Counted from the stretch's first letter, positions 8,172-19,365 are shown. The stretch: 64,000 nucleotides of DNA from Spongiibacter marinus (GCF_016906995.1 NZ_JAFBBD010000007.1:124001-188000); one strand, 5' to 3'. Notes: a model not told the origin generated them from the sequence alone. Made by a program: numbers and translations.

Positions 8172-8807
8172 CTACACGTAGTAAGTCGTTCGGGTCATGA
8201 CTTTTGAGAGAAGGGTCATGGCCTTCTTAACCGGCTTTGGAAAAACGGCGCCGCCGGCTTCTATCGCTGCGGTGGAGTGGGCCGCTTCGTCCTCCAGCAT
8301 TTGTTCCAAAATGGCTCGCGATTTTTCATCGTCGTTGGGCAGGGAGTCCAGGTGGCTGCGCAGGTGCTCGCATACCTGATCTTCAGTGGCAGCAACAAAC
8401 CCCAGGCTGATTTTGTCGCTGATCGCCCCCGCCGTCGCGCCGATGGCAAAGGAGCCGGCATAGAACAGGGGGTTGAGCAGGCTGGTGTGGCTACCCAGCT
8501 CCTTTAGGCGTTGCTCACACCACACCAGATGATCAATTTCCTCGTCGGCGGCGTGGCTCATGGCTTGTTTAATATCGGGGCGCTTGGCCGTCAGCGCCTG
8601 CCCCTGGTACAAGGCCTGGGCGCACACTTCGCCGGTGTGGTTGATGCGCATGAGGCCCGCTGTGTGCCGGGCGTCCTGATGCTGGCTGTCGCGGCGGCCG
8701 CTGGCGGGGTTTTCGCGTTGCGGTGTGGCACTGCCGCGAACCAGGGTTTTTAGGCTGCGGTCTGCGCCAATCAGCAGTCGATCCAAGGCGGAAAAGCTTC
8801 TGGTCAT
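8172..8807 (-). CDS. coq7: 2-polyprenyl-3-methyl-6-methoxy-1,4-benzoquinol hydroxylase Coq7
   Basis: A 211-residue di-iron hydroxylase of the ferritin-like Coq7 family that acts late in ubiquinone synthesis at the membrane. The carboxylate ligands are visible in order: [36 protein letters not shown] and LEDEAAHS. The glycine-rich amphipathic segment [16 protein letters not shown] is typical of the membrane-docking surface. The ATG at 8807 has GGAGG seven bases upstream; in-frame codons further upstream are unlikely to be used. Confidence 0.95.
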   Translation of the reverse strand: MTRSFSALDRLLIGADRSLKTLVRGSATPQRENPASGRRDSQHQDARHTAGLMRINHTGEVCAQALYQGQALTAKRPDIKQAMSHAADEEIDHLVWCEQRLKELGSHTSLLNPLFYAGSFAIGATAGAISDKISLGFVAATEDQVCEHLRSHLDSLPNDDEKSRAILEQMLEDEAAHSTAAIEAGGAVFPKPVKKAMTLLSKVMTRTTYYV

Positions 8808-8842
8808 CGTATCCTCCAATCTCGCCTTATTGTACGGCAAAC

Positions 8843-11626
8843 TCAGTCTTTCTGATGCTGGTAGCCCGTCCAGCGCTGTATCGACTCGGCCAGCTCCCAC
8901 AGGCGGATCGGTTTCACCAAGTGAAGATCCATGCCGGCGTTGAGGTAGCTGTCGCGCTGCTCGTCCAGGGCGTTTGCCGTCAGCCCGAAAATCGGTGTGC
9001 GCTCGCGCTCCTCTTCCTGTTCAAATTGCCGAATTTGGCGCGCCGCTTCAATGCCGTCCATCACCGGCATTTCGACATCGAGTATAACTAAGTCGTAGTG
9101 GTCGCGAATAAAAAAGTTCAGGGCTTGCTGGCCGTTTTCCGCATGTTGAACGGTGATACCCAGGCTTTTGAGCATGCGCGACAGCACCAGCGCGTTACTG
9201 GGGTTGTCCTCGGCGATCAGGCAGCGCAGAGAATGATAATTCAAGGCGTCGCTGCTGTATTGATCTATGTCGTGACCGCGCTCGGCAACACGCGATTCGC
9301 CCAATAGTGCGCTGCGCAGGGCAATATTGCCCAGCGGTTTACTCAGTACCCGTTGCACCCCTGCCGCTTGCAGCTCTTCCCGGCGATACGAAATATTCGC
9401 GTGGGCAAGTAGCAGCACGCTGGGTTGATGGTCGGCGTTGGCAAATTCTTCTTTTACCCGGCGTGCCAGCAGCAGGCCGTTATCGCTTTGTCGGTGGTCG
9501 ATCAATACAAAATCGACGGGGGCATTGATCAGGCGTTGGTTGCGCATGATGGCCAGCGCGGCCTGCTCATTGGTGGCGGAGAAGACACCCATCCCCCAGG
9601 GCGAGCATTGTTTATTGACCACCTCGCAAAAGGTGCGGTTGCTGTCCACCACCAGAAGGCGTTTATTGTTCAGCAGGTCGGTTGCTTCGGGGCTTGGCAG
9701 CTTATTGCTGATCACTCCCAGTTGCAGTGTCATACACAGGGTGTGTACGTCGCGACTGGCGCTACTACGCAAGCTAATTTGCCCGCCCATGAGGCTGACG
9801 AGACGAGCGATAATGGCAAATCGCGTGCTCATTGCGCTGTCTTTTTTATCAACCTTGGGGCGTTGAAGCGCCTGCCGTTCATCGCCGGTGAAATTGCTGC
9901 CACGGTGGGACACTTCCACCTGAAGGTGGCCGGGGCGAGGGGAGGCCGGGCTAATTTTTAACAGGATAAAGCCGCCCTCGGCGTGTTCGAAGGCGCTGTT
10001 TAGGCTGTGAATAAGCAATTGGCGCAGTCGCGACAGGTCCCCAAGCAGCTGCATTGGCAGGGTGTTTGATAAATCGCTGATCAACTCCAGGTCGCGTTCT
10101 GCAGCCATGTTTCGGAAACTGGACAGGGCGTCGCTGACCAATTCAGGCAGTGCGATGAGCTGGCTGTTGAGGTCGATATCGCTGTCGCTAAATCGCGCGG
10201 CTTGCCCCGCCTCTTCGAGCAGCTGCAGTAACTCATGGCTGGAGCGTTGCAGGCTGCGCAAATAGTCTTCCTGGCTGGCGGTCAGTTGGGTCTCTTGAAG
10301 CAGTTCTGTCACGCCCAGCATTGCGCTGATGGGGGTGCGGATATCGTGAGTGATGCGCGCCAGCACTTCGCTTTTCGCGCGGTTTACCTCATCGACCACG
10401 GCGATGCGCTGAGCATCCTCGTGCTGCATACGCCAGCGCTTGCGGCTGCGGGTAATCAGCAGTGTGGCGTGAGCGAGAGCAACGATCACAGCGGCCAGCG
10501 AGAGTAAGGCATTCATGTCGTAGATATCGAGAACGCCAAGCAAGTAGCTGAGCTGGGCCAACAGATAAATGACCAGGGTGAGGCTTTTACCCAGAAGGTA
10601 AAACAACAGGAGCCGGCTGTAGCTGACAAAGTAGCCATTCAAGCCCGCAAACAGCGTAGACGCGGCGGTGAGTGGCACCAAAATGCTCAACAGAGTGCCG
10701 CTGTAATGGGCGTCGGTGATAATACTGAACGGCAGCGCTGCGACGAGCAGGAAAAGGATTCCGCGCAAGATGTTTGGCCAATGGCCTGGGCGCTGCTTGG
10801 GGTACACGGGGAATCCTAGCGCAAAGATCACTTCGGTCAGCAAGATGCCGATCGCTGAAATGATCATAATTGGGCTGTCCCAGGGGGGCAGCATACCGCG
10901 GGGTTGGCCAAGGTAGCCCCAGGCCATCAGCTGTGAGCCCATCACCAAGACGCCAAATATGCACAGATTGGCAAATAGCGGTTCCCGGTATATCAGGAAG
11001 GCAACCAGACAGTAGATGCTGACGGTACTGAGTACGCCAAGCAGAAAGAAATTTCCAATATCGCGTTGGCTGCTTTCTGAAATAAACGCGATATCGCTAA
11101 AGAGTTTGGCAGACACTCGGATATCGGCGTGCTTGTCGATGCGCACATAAATATTGGTAGCGCTGCCGGCGGGCAGGTTTAAGCGGTAGATTCGCTGGGG
11201 TCGCAGCATATCTTGCGGAGGGAAAACCGTGGCTCGCTCTTCGGCGGGCGTGCCGCTGCGATGGGCGTAGACGGTTACCTCGCCCAAATGCGCCGGGCGC
11301 AATTCCAGTATGCGGCGCAGGGTTTCGTTGTGGGTGTTGCGAAAGCGAAACAGCAGCCAGTAGGTTTGGGTGCTGCCATCGAGCATTAAATCGCCATTTT
11401 CAAGTGGCCGAAAGCTGCGCTGAAAGGTCGGCTGAAGCAGGTCGTCGATAGACAACTGACCGCTGCGATCCTCGTATATTTCGCCGGATTGACTGATGTC
11501 GACCCGCGCCACGGCCGGATCCAGGATGACGGCGGCGTGGCCAATGTGGCTTGTGGCAAGAAACAGTAGCAGGCTGCTGAGCAGCAGCCTCAAATCAAGG
11601 CGTATCGCGATGGGCATCCTGCACAT
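8843..11626 (-). CDS. retS: RetS-like hybrid sensor histidine kinase
   Basis: A 927-residue inner-membrane sensor. It has a signal-anchor-like start, a periplasmic 7TMR-DISM extracellular domain (roughly residues 30-175), seven transmembrane helices (about 185-390), a dimerisation/phosphoacceptor helix with His about 427 ([11 protein letters not shown]), a kinase-like ATPase domain and two receiver domains. The first receiver has [10 protein letters not shown] and LSKPLG, the second the canonical [12 protein letters not shown] and VKPIRL. The ATPase domain is degenerate: where GxGLGLA would stand there is [10 protein letters not shown]. RetS of P. aeruginosa controls GacS/Rsm signalling by binding GacS, has the same architecture and sits beside purD as here. 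The start at 11626 is chosen by position after the purD stop; no strong ribosome site is visible. Confidence 0.83.
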   Translation of the reverse strand: MCRMPIAIRLDLRLLLSSLLLFLATSHIGHAAVILDPAVARVDISQSGEIYEDRSGQLSIDDLLQPTFQRSFRPLENGDLMLDGSTQTYWLLFRFRNTHNETLRRILELRPAHLGEVTVYAHRSGTPAEERATVFPPQDMLRPQRIYRLNLPAGSATNIYVRIDKHADIRVSAKLFSDIAFISESSQRDIGNFFLLGVLSTVSIYCLVAFLIYREPLFANLCIFGVLVMGSQLMAWGYLGQPRGMLPPWDSPIMIISAIGILLTEVIFALGFPVYPKQRPGHWPNILRGILFLLVAALPFSIITDAHYSGTLLSILVPLTAASTLFAGLNGYFVSYSRLLLFYLLGKSLTLVIYLLAQLSYLLGVLDIYDMNALLSLAAVIVALAHATLLITRSRKRWRMQHEDAQRIAVVDEVNRAKSEVLARITHDIRTPISAMLGVTELLQETQLTASQEDYLRSLQRSSHELLQLLEEAGQAARFSDSDIDLNSQLIALPELVSDALSSFRNMAAERDLELISDLSNTLPMQLLGDLSRLRQLLIHSLNSAFEHAEGGFILLKISPASPRPGHLQVEVSHRGSNFTGDERQALQRPKVDKKDSAMSTRFAIIARLVSLMGGQISLRSSASRDVHTLCMTLQLGVISNKLPSPEATDLLNNKRLLVVDSNRTFCEVVNKQCSPWGMGVFSATNEQAALAIMRNQRLINAPVDFVLIDHRQSDNGLLLARRVKEEFANADHQPSVLLLAHANISYRREELQAAGVQRVLSKPLGNIALRSALLGESRVAERGHDIDQYSSDALNYHSLRCLIAEDNPSNALVLSRMLKSLGITVQHAENGQQALNFFIRDHYDLVILDVEMPVMDGIEAARQIRQFEQEEERERTPIFGLTANALDEQRDSYLNAGMDLHLVKPIRLWELAESIQRWTGYQHQKD

Positions 11627-11639
11627 AGTCAAGTGACCG

Positions 11640-12917
11640 CTATTCCCTAGCGATGGCGCGATAGGCGATATCACTGCGGAAGAAAACACCTTGCCAGTCG
11701 ATCTGTTTGGCGACGTCGTAGGCCAGTGCCTGGGCTTCGCTTACGCTATTGCCCATGGCGGTAGCGCACAGTACTCGCCCACCGTTGGTTGTCAGCTTGT
11801 CGCCGTCTAATTGCGTGCCGGCGTGGAAGACCTTGGTGCTGGCGGTTTCTGCGGGGATACCGGTAATTTCATCGCCCTTGTTGTAGCTGCCGGGGTAGCC
11901 GCCGGCGGCGAGTACAACACCAACCGCAGGGCGTGGGTCCCATTGCGCCTCAGCGTTGGCCAGCGTGCCAGCAAGCGCCGCCTGACACAGAGCGACTAGG
12001 TCAGACTGCAAGCGCAGCATAATGGGTTGTGTTTCCGGGTCGCCAAAGCGGCAGTTGTATTCAATAACTTTTGGTTCACCCTCGGGGCTGATCATCAAGC
12101 CGGCATACAGAAAGCCCGTGTAGCGGTTGCCTTCTTCTGCCATGCCGCGAACGGTTGGCATAATAACCTGTTCCATAATGCGCTGATGAACGTCTGGCGT
12201 TACCACTGGCGCGGGTGAGTAAGCGCCCATGCCACCGGTGTTGGGGCCGGTGTCGCCATCGCCAACACGCTTGTGATCCTGACTGGTTGCCATCGGCAAA
12301 ACGTCTTCACCGTCGACCATCACGATGAAGCTGGCTTCTTCGCCGACTAAGAACTCTTCAATCACTACGCGGCAGCCGGCGTCGCCGAATGCATTGCCGG
12401 ACAGCATGTCGCGCACGGCGTCTTCAGCTTGTTCCAGTGTTTCTGCAACAATAACGCCTTTGCCCGCTGCCAGACCGTCGGCCTTGACGACAATCGGTGC
12501 GCCCTGTTCTCGAAGGTAGGCAAGCGCTGGCTCGAGTTCGGTGAAGTTGCCATAGGCCGCAGTGGGGATGTTGTGTCGGGCAAGGAAGTCCTTGGTAAAG
12601 GCTTTGGAGCCTTCCAGTTGTGCCGCGCCCTGGCTGGGGCCAAAGCAGGGCAGGCCGCGTTTGGCGAAGAAATCCACCACGCCGTCTACCAGTGGCGCTT
12701 CGGGGCCAACGATGGTCAGCGCGATATCGTTGCTCTCGGCAAAGTTTGCCAGTGCCTCGAAATCGCCTGCGCCTATCTCAACATTTTCTATGCCCGTATC
12801 CAGCGCAGTGCCGGCGTTGCCTGGTGCGACATAAACGGTTTCAACATTGGCAGACTGGGCCGCCTTCCAAGCCAGAGCGTGCTCACGGCCACCGGAGCCA
12901 ATAATCAATACGTTCAT
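11640..12917 (-). CDS. purD: Phosphoribosylamine-glycine ligase
   Basis: A 425-residue ATP-grasp ligase making glycinamide ribonucleotide. It starts MNVLIIGSGGREHALAWK and has the ATP-grasp segments VVKADGLAAGKGVIVAE, the substrate loop with TGPNTGGMGAYSPAP, and EYNCRFGDPETQ. The length is normal. It lies 151 bases after purH on the same strand, with a strong hairpin in between, and the retS-like gene follows within 14 bases. Confidence 0.96.
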   Translation of the reverse strand: MNVLIIGSGGREHALAWKAAQSANVETVYVAPGNAGTALDTGIENVEIGAGDFEALANFAESNDIALTIVGPEAPLVDGVVDFFAKRGLPCFGPSQGAAQLEGSKAFTKDFLARHNIPTAAYGNFTELEPALAYLREQGAPIVVKADGLAAGKGVIVAETLEQAEDAVRDMLSGNAFGDAGCRVVIEEFLVGEEASFIVMVDGEDVLPMATSQDHKRVGDGDTGPNTGGMGAYSPAPVVTPDVHQRIMEQVIMPTVRGMAEEGNRYTGFLYAGLMISPEGEPKVIEYNCRFGDPETQPIMLRLQSDLVALCQAALAGTLANAEAQWDPRPAVGVVLAAGGYPGSYNKGDEITGIPAETASTKVFHAGTQLDGDKLTTNGGRVLCATAMGNSVSEAQALAYDVAKQIDWQGVFFRSDIAYRAIARE

Positions 12918-13032
12918 TTCAACTGCGTCCTATTTCTACGGCCATCACGGCTGCGTGATTTAGCTAAACGGCCTTGACTCATGTTGCTTCAAGGCCGAAG
13001 AAATTATCTTTTTTCTATCGATTCGGTGCTGG

Positions 13033-13060
13033 CGTCGCCGGCAGATAGCTGCCGGCGACG
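13033..13060 (-). other. Strong hairpin between purH and purD
   Basis: A perfect 12-bp inverted repeat (CGTCGCCGGCAG / CTGCCGGCGACG) with the 4-base loop ATAG lies nine bases after the purH stop. No T-run follows on the minus strand, so it is unlikely to be an efficient intrinsic terminator. It could be an RNA stabiliser or processing element that makes purH and purD levels differ. Confidence 0.7.
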
Positions 13061-13068
13061 TTTCGGCG

Positions 13069-14649
13069 TTAGTGGCGGAAATGGCGCATGCCAGTGAATA
13101 CCATTGCCATGTTGTGCTCGTCGGCGGCGGCAATGACTTCTTCGTCACGAATTGAACCGCCTGGCTGAATGATGCAGCTAATGCCAACTTTCGCCGCATT
13201 GTCGATGCCATCGCGGAAGGGGAAGAAGGCGTCGGATGCCATCACGGCTCCCTCAACTTGCAGGCCCGCGTGCTCGGCCTTAATAGCGGCGATGCGCGCG
13301 GAGTTCACGCGGCTCATCTGCCCGGCGCCGACACCGATCGTCTGGCGATTTTTGGCGTAGACAATCGCGTTCGACTTAACGAATTTGGCGACTTTCCAGG
13401 CGAAGATCAAATCGTTGATCTCGTCTTCACTGGGCTGGCGCTTGCTCACTACTTTCAGCTCACCGGCAGTAATCATGCCGAGGTCGCGGTCTTGCACCAG
13501 CAGGCCGCCGTTGACGCGTTTATAGTCAAAGGCAGCTTGTGGGCTATCCCACTCTCCGCAGCTCAGCAGGCGCACGTTTTTCTTGGCGGCTACAACGGCG
13601 CGCGCGTCTTCGCTGACGCTTGGGGCGATAATCACTTCCACAAACTGGCGGTCGCAAATGGCTTGCGCCGTTGCGGCATCGAGCTCGCGGTTGAAGGCGA
13701 TAATACCGCCAAAGGCCGATTCAGGGTCGGTGGCGAAGGCCAGGTCATAGGCTTCACCGATCCCGTTGAGCGACACCGAGACACCACAGGGATTGGCGTG
13801 TTTAACAATCACGCAGGCGGGCTTGGTAAAGCTCTTCACACACTCAAGTGCTGCATCGGTGTCGGCAATATTGTTGTATGACAGCTCCTTGCCCTGCAGC
13901 TGCGTTGCGGTGGCAATGCAGGCTTCGCTGGGGTGGCGCTCAACATAAAACGCTGAGTCTTGATGGGGGTTTTCGCCGTAGCGCATTTCCTGGGCTTTAA
14001 CGAATTGGCTGTTAAAGGTACGCGGGAATTTGTCGCTGCCGCCGGGAACGAGTCTGCCGAAGTAATTGGCGATGGCGCCGTCGTACGATGCCGTGTGCTC
14101 GTAGGCTTTGATGGCGAGGTCGAAACGGGTGCTGTGCAGGGTTGCACCGTCGTTGGCACGCATTTCCTCGATAATGGCGTCGTAGTCGCCGGCGTTTACC
14201 ACAATGGCAACGTCGCGGTGGTTCTTGGCCGCTGCGCGAACCATGGTCGGGCCGCCGATATCGATATTCTCGATCGCATCTTCCAAGCTGCAATCTGGCT
14301 TGGCAACGGTGGCCTCAAAGGGGTAGAGGTTAACAACTACCATATCGATAGCGTCAATGCCGTGCTCGCTCATGACAGCATCATCGGTGCCGCGGCGGCC
14401 GAGAATACCGCCGTGAACTTTCGGGTGGAGGGTTTTCACCCGGCCATCCATCATTTCAGGAAAGCCCGTGTAGTCCGCAACTTCCGTCACGCTAATGCCG
14501 TTGTCTTGCAGTAGGCGGTAGGTGCCTCCGGTGGACAGGAGTTCTACCCCCATCTCGGTAAGCTGGCGGCCAAAATCGACGATGCCAGATTTGTCGGATA
14601 CGCTGATTAGCGCGCGTTTAACGGGGCGTGAAGTCGTCTCGGTAGTCAT
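13069..14649 (-). CDS. purH: Bifunctional AICAR transformylase/IMP cyclohydrolase
   Basis: A 526-residue bifunctional enzyme for the last two steps of IMP synthesis. The N-terminal cyclohydrolase domain includes [11 protein letters not shown] and [10 protein letters not shown], with [16 protein letters not shown]. The C-terminal transformylase has [30 protein letters not shown] and, near the end, [12 protein letters not shown] and FTGMRHFRH. Length and motifs are fully normal. It is preceded by fis with 33 bases between them on the same strand. Confidence 0.96.
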   Translation of the reverse strand: MTTETTSRPVKRALISVSDKSGIVDFGRQLTEMGVELLSTGGTYRLLQDNGISVTEVADYTGFPEMMDGRVKTLHPKVHGGILGRRGTDDAVMSEHGIDAIDMVVVNLYPFEATVAKPDCSLEDAIENIDIGGPTMVRAAAKNHRDVAIVVNAGDYDAIIEEMRANDGATLHSTRFDLAIKAYEHTASYDGAIANYFGRLVPGGSDKFPRTFNSQFVKAQEMRYGENPHQDSAFYVERHPSEACIATATQLQGKELSYNNIADTDAALECVKSFTKPACVIVKHANPCGVSVSLNGIGEAYDLAFATDPESAFGGIIAFNRELDAATAQAICDRQFVEVIIAPSVSEDARAVVAAKKNVRLLSCGEWDSPQAAFDYKRVNGGLLVQDRDLGMITAGELKVVSKRQPSEDEINDLIFAWKVAKFVKSNAIVYAKNRQTIGVGAGQMSRVNSARIAAIKAEHAGLQVEGAVMASDAFFPFRDGIDNAAKVGISCIIQPGGSIRDEEVIAAADEHNMAMVFTGMRHFRH

Positions 14650-14682
14650 CCGGGCGGTGTTCCTCTGGGTGCGATGGCGGGT

Positions 14683-14982
14683 TTATAGCAGGTCGTATTG
14701 TTTCAGTTTTTTGCGCAGCGTACCGCGGTTGAGACCGAGCATTTGCGAAGCGCGGGTTTGATTGTTGCGGGTGTACTTCATCACCTCTTCGAGCAGTGGC
14801 GCTTCAATCTCAGACAACACCATGTTGTAGACGTCGCTGACATCCTGGCCGTCGAGGTTTGAGAAGTAATTGTTCAGGGCGATAGCGACACTGTCGCGCA
14901 GAGTTTTGGCTTGCGAAATATCATCGGCCGGAGCGGTGCTGACTGGGCTGCTCTCGGCAGCGCTTAATGGGCTGAGGTTCAT
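14683..14982 (-). CDS. fis: DNA-binding protein Fis
   Basis: A 99-residue nucleoid protein. Its C-terminal half ([35 protein letters not shown]) is the classic Fis helix-turn-helix. The N-terminus resembles the beta-hairpin region but is divergent, as in pseudomonads. The start overlaps the dusB stop by four bases, which is the conserved dusB-fis operon of gammaproteobacteria. Fis would bend DNA at rRNA promoters and many other sites. Confidence 0.95.
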   Translation of the reverse strand: MNLSPLSAAESSPVSTAPADDISQAKTLRDSVAIALNNYFSNLDGQDVSDVYNMVLSEIEAPLLEEVMKYTRNNQTRASQMLGLNRGTLRKKLKQYDLL

Positions 14983-15968
14983 GCTGCTGCATCCTGTAAT
15001 TTGTCGCTGTGCTGTTCAAAAAAGCTCTGTACAGCATCTAGTTGTGCACTCGCGTCTTCCAAGCGGTTGAAGTGGCGCCTGAAATCCACGTTATTAAAGT
15101 CCTGCAAATACCACGCGCAGTGTTTGCGTGCGATGCGCAGGCCCTGATGTTCACCGTAAAAGTGATGTAATGCTTTGATATGCGAGAGCATGACCTCGCG
15201 CATTTCTGCAGTTTGAACGGGGGTGTATTCGCCCCCTTCCAATGCTGCATTGATCTCCCGGAACAGCCAGGGTTTACCCTGAACAGCGCGCCCCAGCATG
15301 ACACCGTCGGCGCCGGTGTGCTGCAGGACCGCGAGTGCCTTTTCAGGGCTGTCGATATCGCCATTGGCCAGTACTGGCATTGATACGGCCTGCTTGATCG
15401 CCGCTATCGTGTCGTACTCGGCACTGCCATTGAAGCGGCAGGCGCGCGTGCGGCCGTGTACGGCCAGTGCAGCAATGCCGCAGTCTTCTGCCAGGCGGGC
15501 TATATCAACGCCGTTGCGTTGCTCGGGTGACCAGCCAGTGCGAATCTTCAACGTTACCGGCACCGAGACGGCGGCGGTGACCTGGCGAAGAATCGCCTCG
15601 ACAAGTTCGGGTTCACGTAGCAGGGCGGACCCCGCCGCGCGTTTGCAAACTTTCTTTGCCGGGCAACCCATATTGATATCGATAATATGGGCGCCATCGT
15701 CTGCACAGCGACGTGCGGCGTCGGCCATCATGGCCGGCTCGGCGCCGGCAATTTGTACCGAGCGCAGAGCATCGTCGTCCTTAGCGAGGCGCAGGTGGCT
15801 TTTGCGTGTGTGCCACAAGTCGCTATTGCTAATCAGCATTTCCGATACGGTCAAGCCAGCGCCAAACTGCAGACACAGTTGCCGGAAGGGGAGGTCGGTA
15901 ATGCCCGCCATCGGCGCCAAAACAGCGCGGGCGGGGAGCTTGTGAGGACCAATCCGGATCATCGCCAT
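14979..15968 (-). CDS. dusB: tRNA-dihydrouridine synthase B
   Basis: A 329-residue FMN-dependent reductase that makes dihydrouridine in tRNA. Motifs are [16 protein letters not shown], the catalytic Cys in [31 protein letters not shown] and NGDID. It is the first gene of the dusB-fis pair. Its promoter probably lies in the 15969-16073 gap. Confidence 0.95.
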   Translation of the reverse strand: MAMIRIGPHKLPARAVLAPMAGITDLPFRQLCLQFGAGLTVSEMLISNSDLWHTRKSHLRLAKDDDALRSVQIAGAEPAMMADAARRCADDGAHIIDINMGCPAKKVCKRAAGSALLREPELVEAILRQVTAAVSVPVTLKIRTGWSPEQRNGVDIARLAEDCGIAALAVHGRTRACRFNGSAEYDTIAAIKQAVSMPVLANGDIDSPEKALAVLQHTGADGVMLGRAVQGKPWLFREINAALEGGEYTPVQTAEMREVMLSHIKALHHFYGEHQGLRIARKHCAWYLQDFNNVDFRRHFNRLEDASAQLDAVQSFFEQHSDKLQDAAA

Positions 15969-16073
15969 GCCCCGTTAAAGGAGAGACCGTGGGAAAACAG
16001 GGCCGCTATTCTACTCGCTAGATTTTGCTTTCGGTAGTCTTGCGCTCAGAAAATAACCAGTGTAACGACCCCG

Positions 16074-16937
16074 CTAAGGTCGACTGAAAAGGCGGAGTTC
16101 GTAGTTGACCGCATCGGCCGCCGGGGCGGCGATTTCCAAGGCGATATGCACAGGCTGGCCGCTATCGAGTTGGGACAGGGCGTTTAGCTCACCGGCCAGG
16201 TACTCGCTTGGATAGAACAGGCGGCTGGCTAACTCAATACCGTGAATATTACTGAAACGCAGTTGTAGCAGGGGGAAGTCGCGCGCGCCATCGGCCTTGT
16301 TGAGCAAAATGGCATCTACCTTGAGGGCATCGGCAACGTCGGGATGGGGGCGAACTAGGAGCTTCTGGCTAATAATGTCGCTACTTGGTTGTGGCCCCGG
16401 TGGAGCTTGATTCGGCAGGCAGGTCAGCGACAGCTGCGCGCACTGGGATAACGCAAACGCTTTAATCTCTGGCGGCAGGTTTGGGTGGCTGAGTAAGTCG
16501 CCCCTCTGCCAGTACGCCCACTGAGCCAGTAGGGCTATCAGCGCCAGGCTATTTACCAGTAGCCAGGGCCAGCGACGTCGCGCTCGCGGTTGATGAAATT
16601 CAAAGCCGTGGTCGTTGGTGGACAAGCCTTCTAGCAGCTCGGGGCCGAGCTTTTTATCGCAGCCAGCGGCGCCGGTTTCCTCCGAATCGTTTGAGTCCGG
16701 TTCCGGTGAATCCTGTGCGGGTGTTGTGTTGGTCGTCGGCGCCACTAGCGCGTCAAAGGCCTCGCGCTGAGCGGGGGTGAGCTGCTCGGTGGCATTGAAC
16801 ACGTGCTGGCAGACGCCGCAGCGAAGCAGGCCATCGGCGATGGCAAGGTCGGAAAATTGACAGCGAAAGCGGGTGTCGCAGGCTGGGCAACACACGCTGT
16901 CGAGCAAGTTGTTGTTTGCGTTATGGGCGTCTGGCAT
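16074..16937 (-). CDS. DUF3426 zinc-ribbon membrane protein
   Basis: A 287-residue protein of unknown function. It begins with an MJ0042-type zinc ribbon: CCPACDTRF followed about 20 residues later by CGVCQHVF. An acidic low-complexity stretch (about residues 65-100) precedes a single transmembrane helix near residues 122-142 (WPWLLVNSLALIALLAQWAY) and a DUF3426 domain with SQKLLVRPHPDV and LRLFSRP. A gene of this type is found between prmA and dus in pseudomonads, so the position is conserved. I infer a periplasmic C-terminal domain with the zinc ribbon in the cytoplasm. Confidence 0.8.
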   Translation of the reverse strand: MPDAHNANNNLLDSVCCPACDTRFRCQFSDLAIADGLLRCGVCQHVFNATEQLTPAQREAFDALVAPTTNTTPAQDSPEPDSNDSEETGAAGCDKKLGPELLEGLSTNDHGFEFHQPRARRRWPWLLVNSLALIALLAQWAYWQRGDLLSHPNLPPEIKAFALSQCAQLSLTCLPNQAPPGPQPSSDIISQKLLVRPHPDVADALKVDAILLNKADGARDFPLLQLRFSNIHGIELASRLFYPSEYLAGELNALSQLDSGQPVHIALEIAAPAADAVNYELRLFSRP

Positions 16938-17011
16938 GTCGGTTGTGCCGGGGCTGGGCAGTCCTCACTGCAATTCGTGGAGCAGAGTATAGGGGCTGTC
17001 TTTAGTCGATG

Positions 17012-17905
17012 CTACTTGGCCGACTCGCTGTTGCGCTGGCCGCTGATACGCAGCCATTCTTCCCGCTGCTCGCTAGCCAGGCCGACAAACCAACGTTGGT
17101 AGCACTGCTTAATCGTGTCGCCTTGGCTGTCCAGTATGCCCGACAGGCAAATAGGCGCGCCTGGATCCAGGCAGGCGGAGAGGGTCGGCGCCAACTCCAT
17201 CAGCGGTCCGGCTAGAATGTTGGCGAGCAACACGTCGCCGTGAAGGCCAGGTGGAACCTCCTCGGGGAGGTAACAAGCCAGCTTGTCGCTGTCGATATTA
17301 TTGCGCTTGGCATTTTCGCTGGTGGCCTGCAGCGCTTGTGGGTCGGTGTCGACGGCAATCAGTTTTTCTGCGCCCAATAGCAAGGCCGCAATCCCGAGAA
17401 TGCCCGAGCCACAGCCGTAGTCGATGACGGTCTTGCCGGTCAGCGGTTGGCTGTCTAGCCAGTTTAGGCACAGCCAGGTCGTCGGGTGGGTGCCGGTTCC
17501 GAAAGCCAGGCCGGGGTCCAGCAGCAGATTTACTGCCGTTGGGTCAACGGGCTCGCGCCAACTTGGGCAAATCCAAAGCTGCTTGCCGCATTGCAGTGGT
17601 TGGTAGCTGTCCATCCACTCGCGAATCCAGTCTCGGTCTTCAAGAATCTCGATGCGATGCTTGGGTAGCTCGCCCACCAGAGCGTTCAACTGTGCGAGGA
17701 CCGTGACCATGTCTGTGTCGGCCTGGAACATGCCGGTGACGCGGGTGTGCTGCCAGATTGGGGTGTGACCGATGGGGGGCTCAAAAAGCGGTTGATCGGC
17801 ATTGTCTTCAAGGGTCACCGATGCGGCGCCGCAGTCCAGTAGGGCATCCTCAAGGGCAGAGGCGGAGTCGGGGTTGGCGTCGAGGCGAATCTGTAGCCAG
17901 CTCAT
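17012..17905 (-). CDS. prmA: Ribosomal protein L11 methyltransferase
   Basis: A 297-residue SAM-dependent methyltransferase that trimethylates L11. The N-terminal L11-binding domain begins MSWLQIRLDA, and the Rossmann domain has FGTGTHPTTWLCL, DYGCGSGILGIAAL and LLANILAGPL, all typical of PrmA. The ATG at 17905 fits the family start; an earlier in-frame codon would add six residues. A terminator separates it from accC, so it should have its own promoter. Confidence 0.95.
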   Translation of the reverse strand: MSWLQIRLDANPDSASALEDALLDCGAASVTLEDNADQPLFEPPIGHTPIWQHTRVTGMFQADTDMVTVLAQLNALVGELPKHRIEILEDRDWIREWMDSYQPLQCGKQLWICPSWREPVDPTAVNLLLDPGLAFGTGTHPTTWLCLNWLDSQPLTGKTVIDYGCGSGILGIAALLLGAEKLIAVDTDPQALQATSENAKRNNIDSDKLACYLPEEVPPGLHGDVLLANILAGPLMELAPTLSACLDPGAPICLSGILDSQGDTIKQCYQRWFVGLASEQREEWLRISGQRNSESAK

Positions 17906-17920
17906 GTCAGGTCTCGGTAG

Positions 17921-17953
17921 CAAAAAATAAAAAAAGGGGCCTGTTGGCCCCTT
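17921..17953 (-). terminator. Intrinsic terminator after accC
   Basis: The stem AAGGGGCC/GGCCCCTT with loop AACA (minus-strand sense) is followed by a long T-rich tract. It lies about 28 bases past the accC stop and immediately before the prmA start, so it would end the aroQ-accB-accC message. Confidence 0.85.
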
Positions 17954-17980
17954 GTCGGTGTCAATGAAAACCGGAGTAAA

Positions 17981-19321
17981 TCAGATTTTCAGTTTCTTTT
18001 CGAGATAGTGGATGCTGACGCCGCCCTTGGCAAAGGCATTGTCGCGCACCAAATCGCGGTGCAATTCGGTGTTGGTGCGAATGCCGTCTACGACCAGCTC
18101 GTCCAGCGCGGTGCGCATGCGGCTTAACGCCGACTCGCGGTCGTCGCCCCAGGTGATGATCTTGGCGATCATCGAATCGTAGTGGGGAGGCACGGTATAG
18201 CCGCTGTAGAGATGGGAGTCGACGCGCACACCAAGACCGCCGGGTGCGTGGAAGTGCTTGATGTTACCCGGGCAGGGCATAAAGGTTTTTGGATCTTCGG
18301 CGTTGATTCGGCACTCGAAAGCATGGCCGCTAACCACGATGTCTTCCTGGCGAAGGCTCAGGGGCTCACCGCCGGCGATCTTGAGTTGCTCCTTGATCAG
18401 ATCGACGCCGGTGACCATTTCGCTAACCGGGTGCTCAACCTGAATACGGGTGTTCATTTCAATGAAGAAGAACTGGCCGTCTTCGTAGAGAAACTCAAAG
18501 GTGCCTGCGCCGCGATAGTTGAGGGTTTTGCAGGCCTCAACACAAGACATTGCCACTTCGTTGCGCACGTCATCGGGAATACCCGGGGCGGGAGCTTCTT
18601 CCAGCACCTTCTGGTGGCGGCGCTGCAAAGAGCAGTCGCGATCCCCGAGGTGAATGGCATTGCCCTGGCCATCGGCGAGTACCTGAATCTCCACGTGCCG
18701 TGGATTCTCCAGGAATTTCTCGATGTATACGGTATCGTCACCAAAGGCCGCCTTGGCTTCCGACTGAGTAACATATACCGCGTTAAGCAGAGCGGCTTCA
18801 CTGTGCACCACTCGCATGCCGCGCCCGCCACCACCGGCAGCCGCTTTGATAATTACCGGGTAGCCAATTTTGCGGGCGATGCTCAGGGTGCGGTCATTGT
18901 CCTGCGTAATGGGGCCGTCGGAGCCCGGCACCGTGGGCACGCCGGCTTTTTTCATGGCCTGAATGGCCGACACTTTGTCGCCCATCATGCGAATGACGTC
19001 GGCAGTCGGGCCGATAAAGGTAAAGCCGCTGTTCTCAACCTGTTCGGCAAAGTCGGCATTTTCAGCAAGGAAGCCGTAGCCGGGGTGAATGGCGACGGCG
19101 TCGGTGATTTCTGCTGCGCTGATAATGGCAGGAATATTCAAGTAGCTGGCGGGTGAGGGGGCTGGTCCAATGCAAACCGACTCGTCGGCGAGGCGAACGT
19201 GCATCAGGTCGCGGTCGGCGATGGAGTGCACGGCCACGGTTTTTATTCCCAGCTCCTTGCAGGCGCGCAAAATGCGCAGCGCGATTTCGCCACGGTTGGC
19301 GATAACGACTTTTTTAAGCAT
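17981..19321 (-). CDS. accC: Biotin carboxylase subunit of acetyl-CoA carboxylase
   Basis: A 446-residue ATP-grasp enzyme that carboxylates the biotin on AccB in the first step of fatty acid synthesis. It begins [17 protein letters not shown] and has [11 protein letters not shown], the glycine-rich ATP loop [14 protein letters not shown], the [11 protein letters not shown] segment and [18 protein letters not shown]. Length equals E. coli AccC. It is the last gene of aroQ-accB-accC and is distinct from the fused carboxylase/carrier subunit at 54376. Confidence 0.97.
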   Translation of the reverse strand: MLKKVVIANRGEIALRILRACKELGIKTVAVHSIADRDLMHVRLADESVCIGPAPSPASYLNIPAIISAAEITDAVAIHPGYGFLAENADFAEQVENSGFTFIGPTADVIRMMGDKVSAIQAMKKAGVPTVPGSDGPITQDNDRTLSIARKIGYPVIIKAAAGGGGRGMRVVHSEAALLNAVYVTQSEAKAAFGDDTVYIEKFLENPRHVEIQVLADGQGNAIHLGDRDCSLQRRHQKVLEEAPAPGIPDDVRNEVAMSCVEACKTLNYRGAGTFEFLYEDGQFFFIEMNTRIQVEHPVSEMVTGVDLIKEQLKIAGGEPLSLRQEDIVVSGHAFECRINAEDPKTFMPCPGNIKHFHAPGGLGVRVDSHLYSGYTVPPHYDSMIAKIITWGDDRESALSRMRTALDELVVDGIRTNTELHRDLVRDNAFAKGGVSIHYLEKKLKI

Positions 19322-19365
19322 GTGCTGTCCTCTGTGCAGTGATCGTGTGTGCGTGAATGGTGTGC

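Noticed and set aside
13033-13060. purH-purD hairpin as an intrinsic terminator
   Set aside because: No T-run follows on the transcribed strand, and purD downstream belongs to the same pathway.
18182-19156. A 324-codon open frame on the plus strand opposite accC
   Set aside because: Antisense shadow of a fully conserved accC; its composition reflects the complementary codon bias of the gene and it shows no protein motif.
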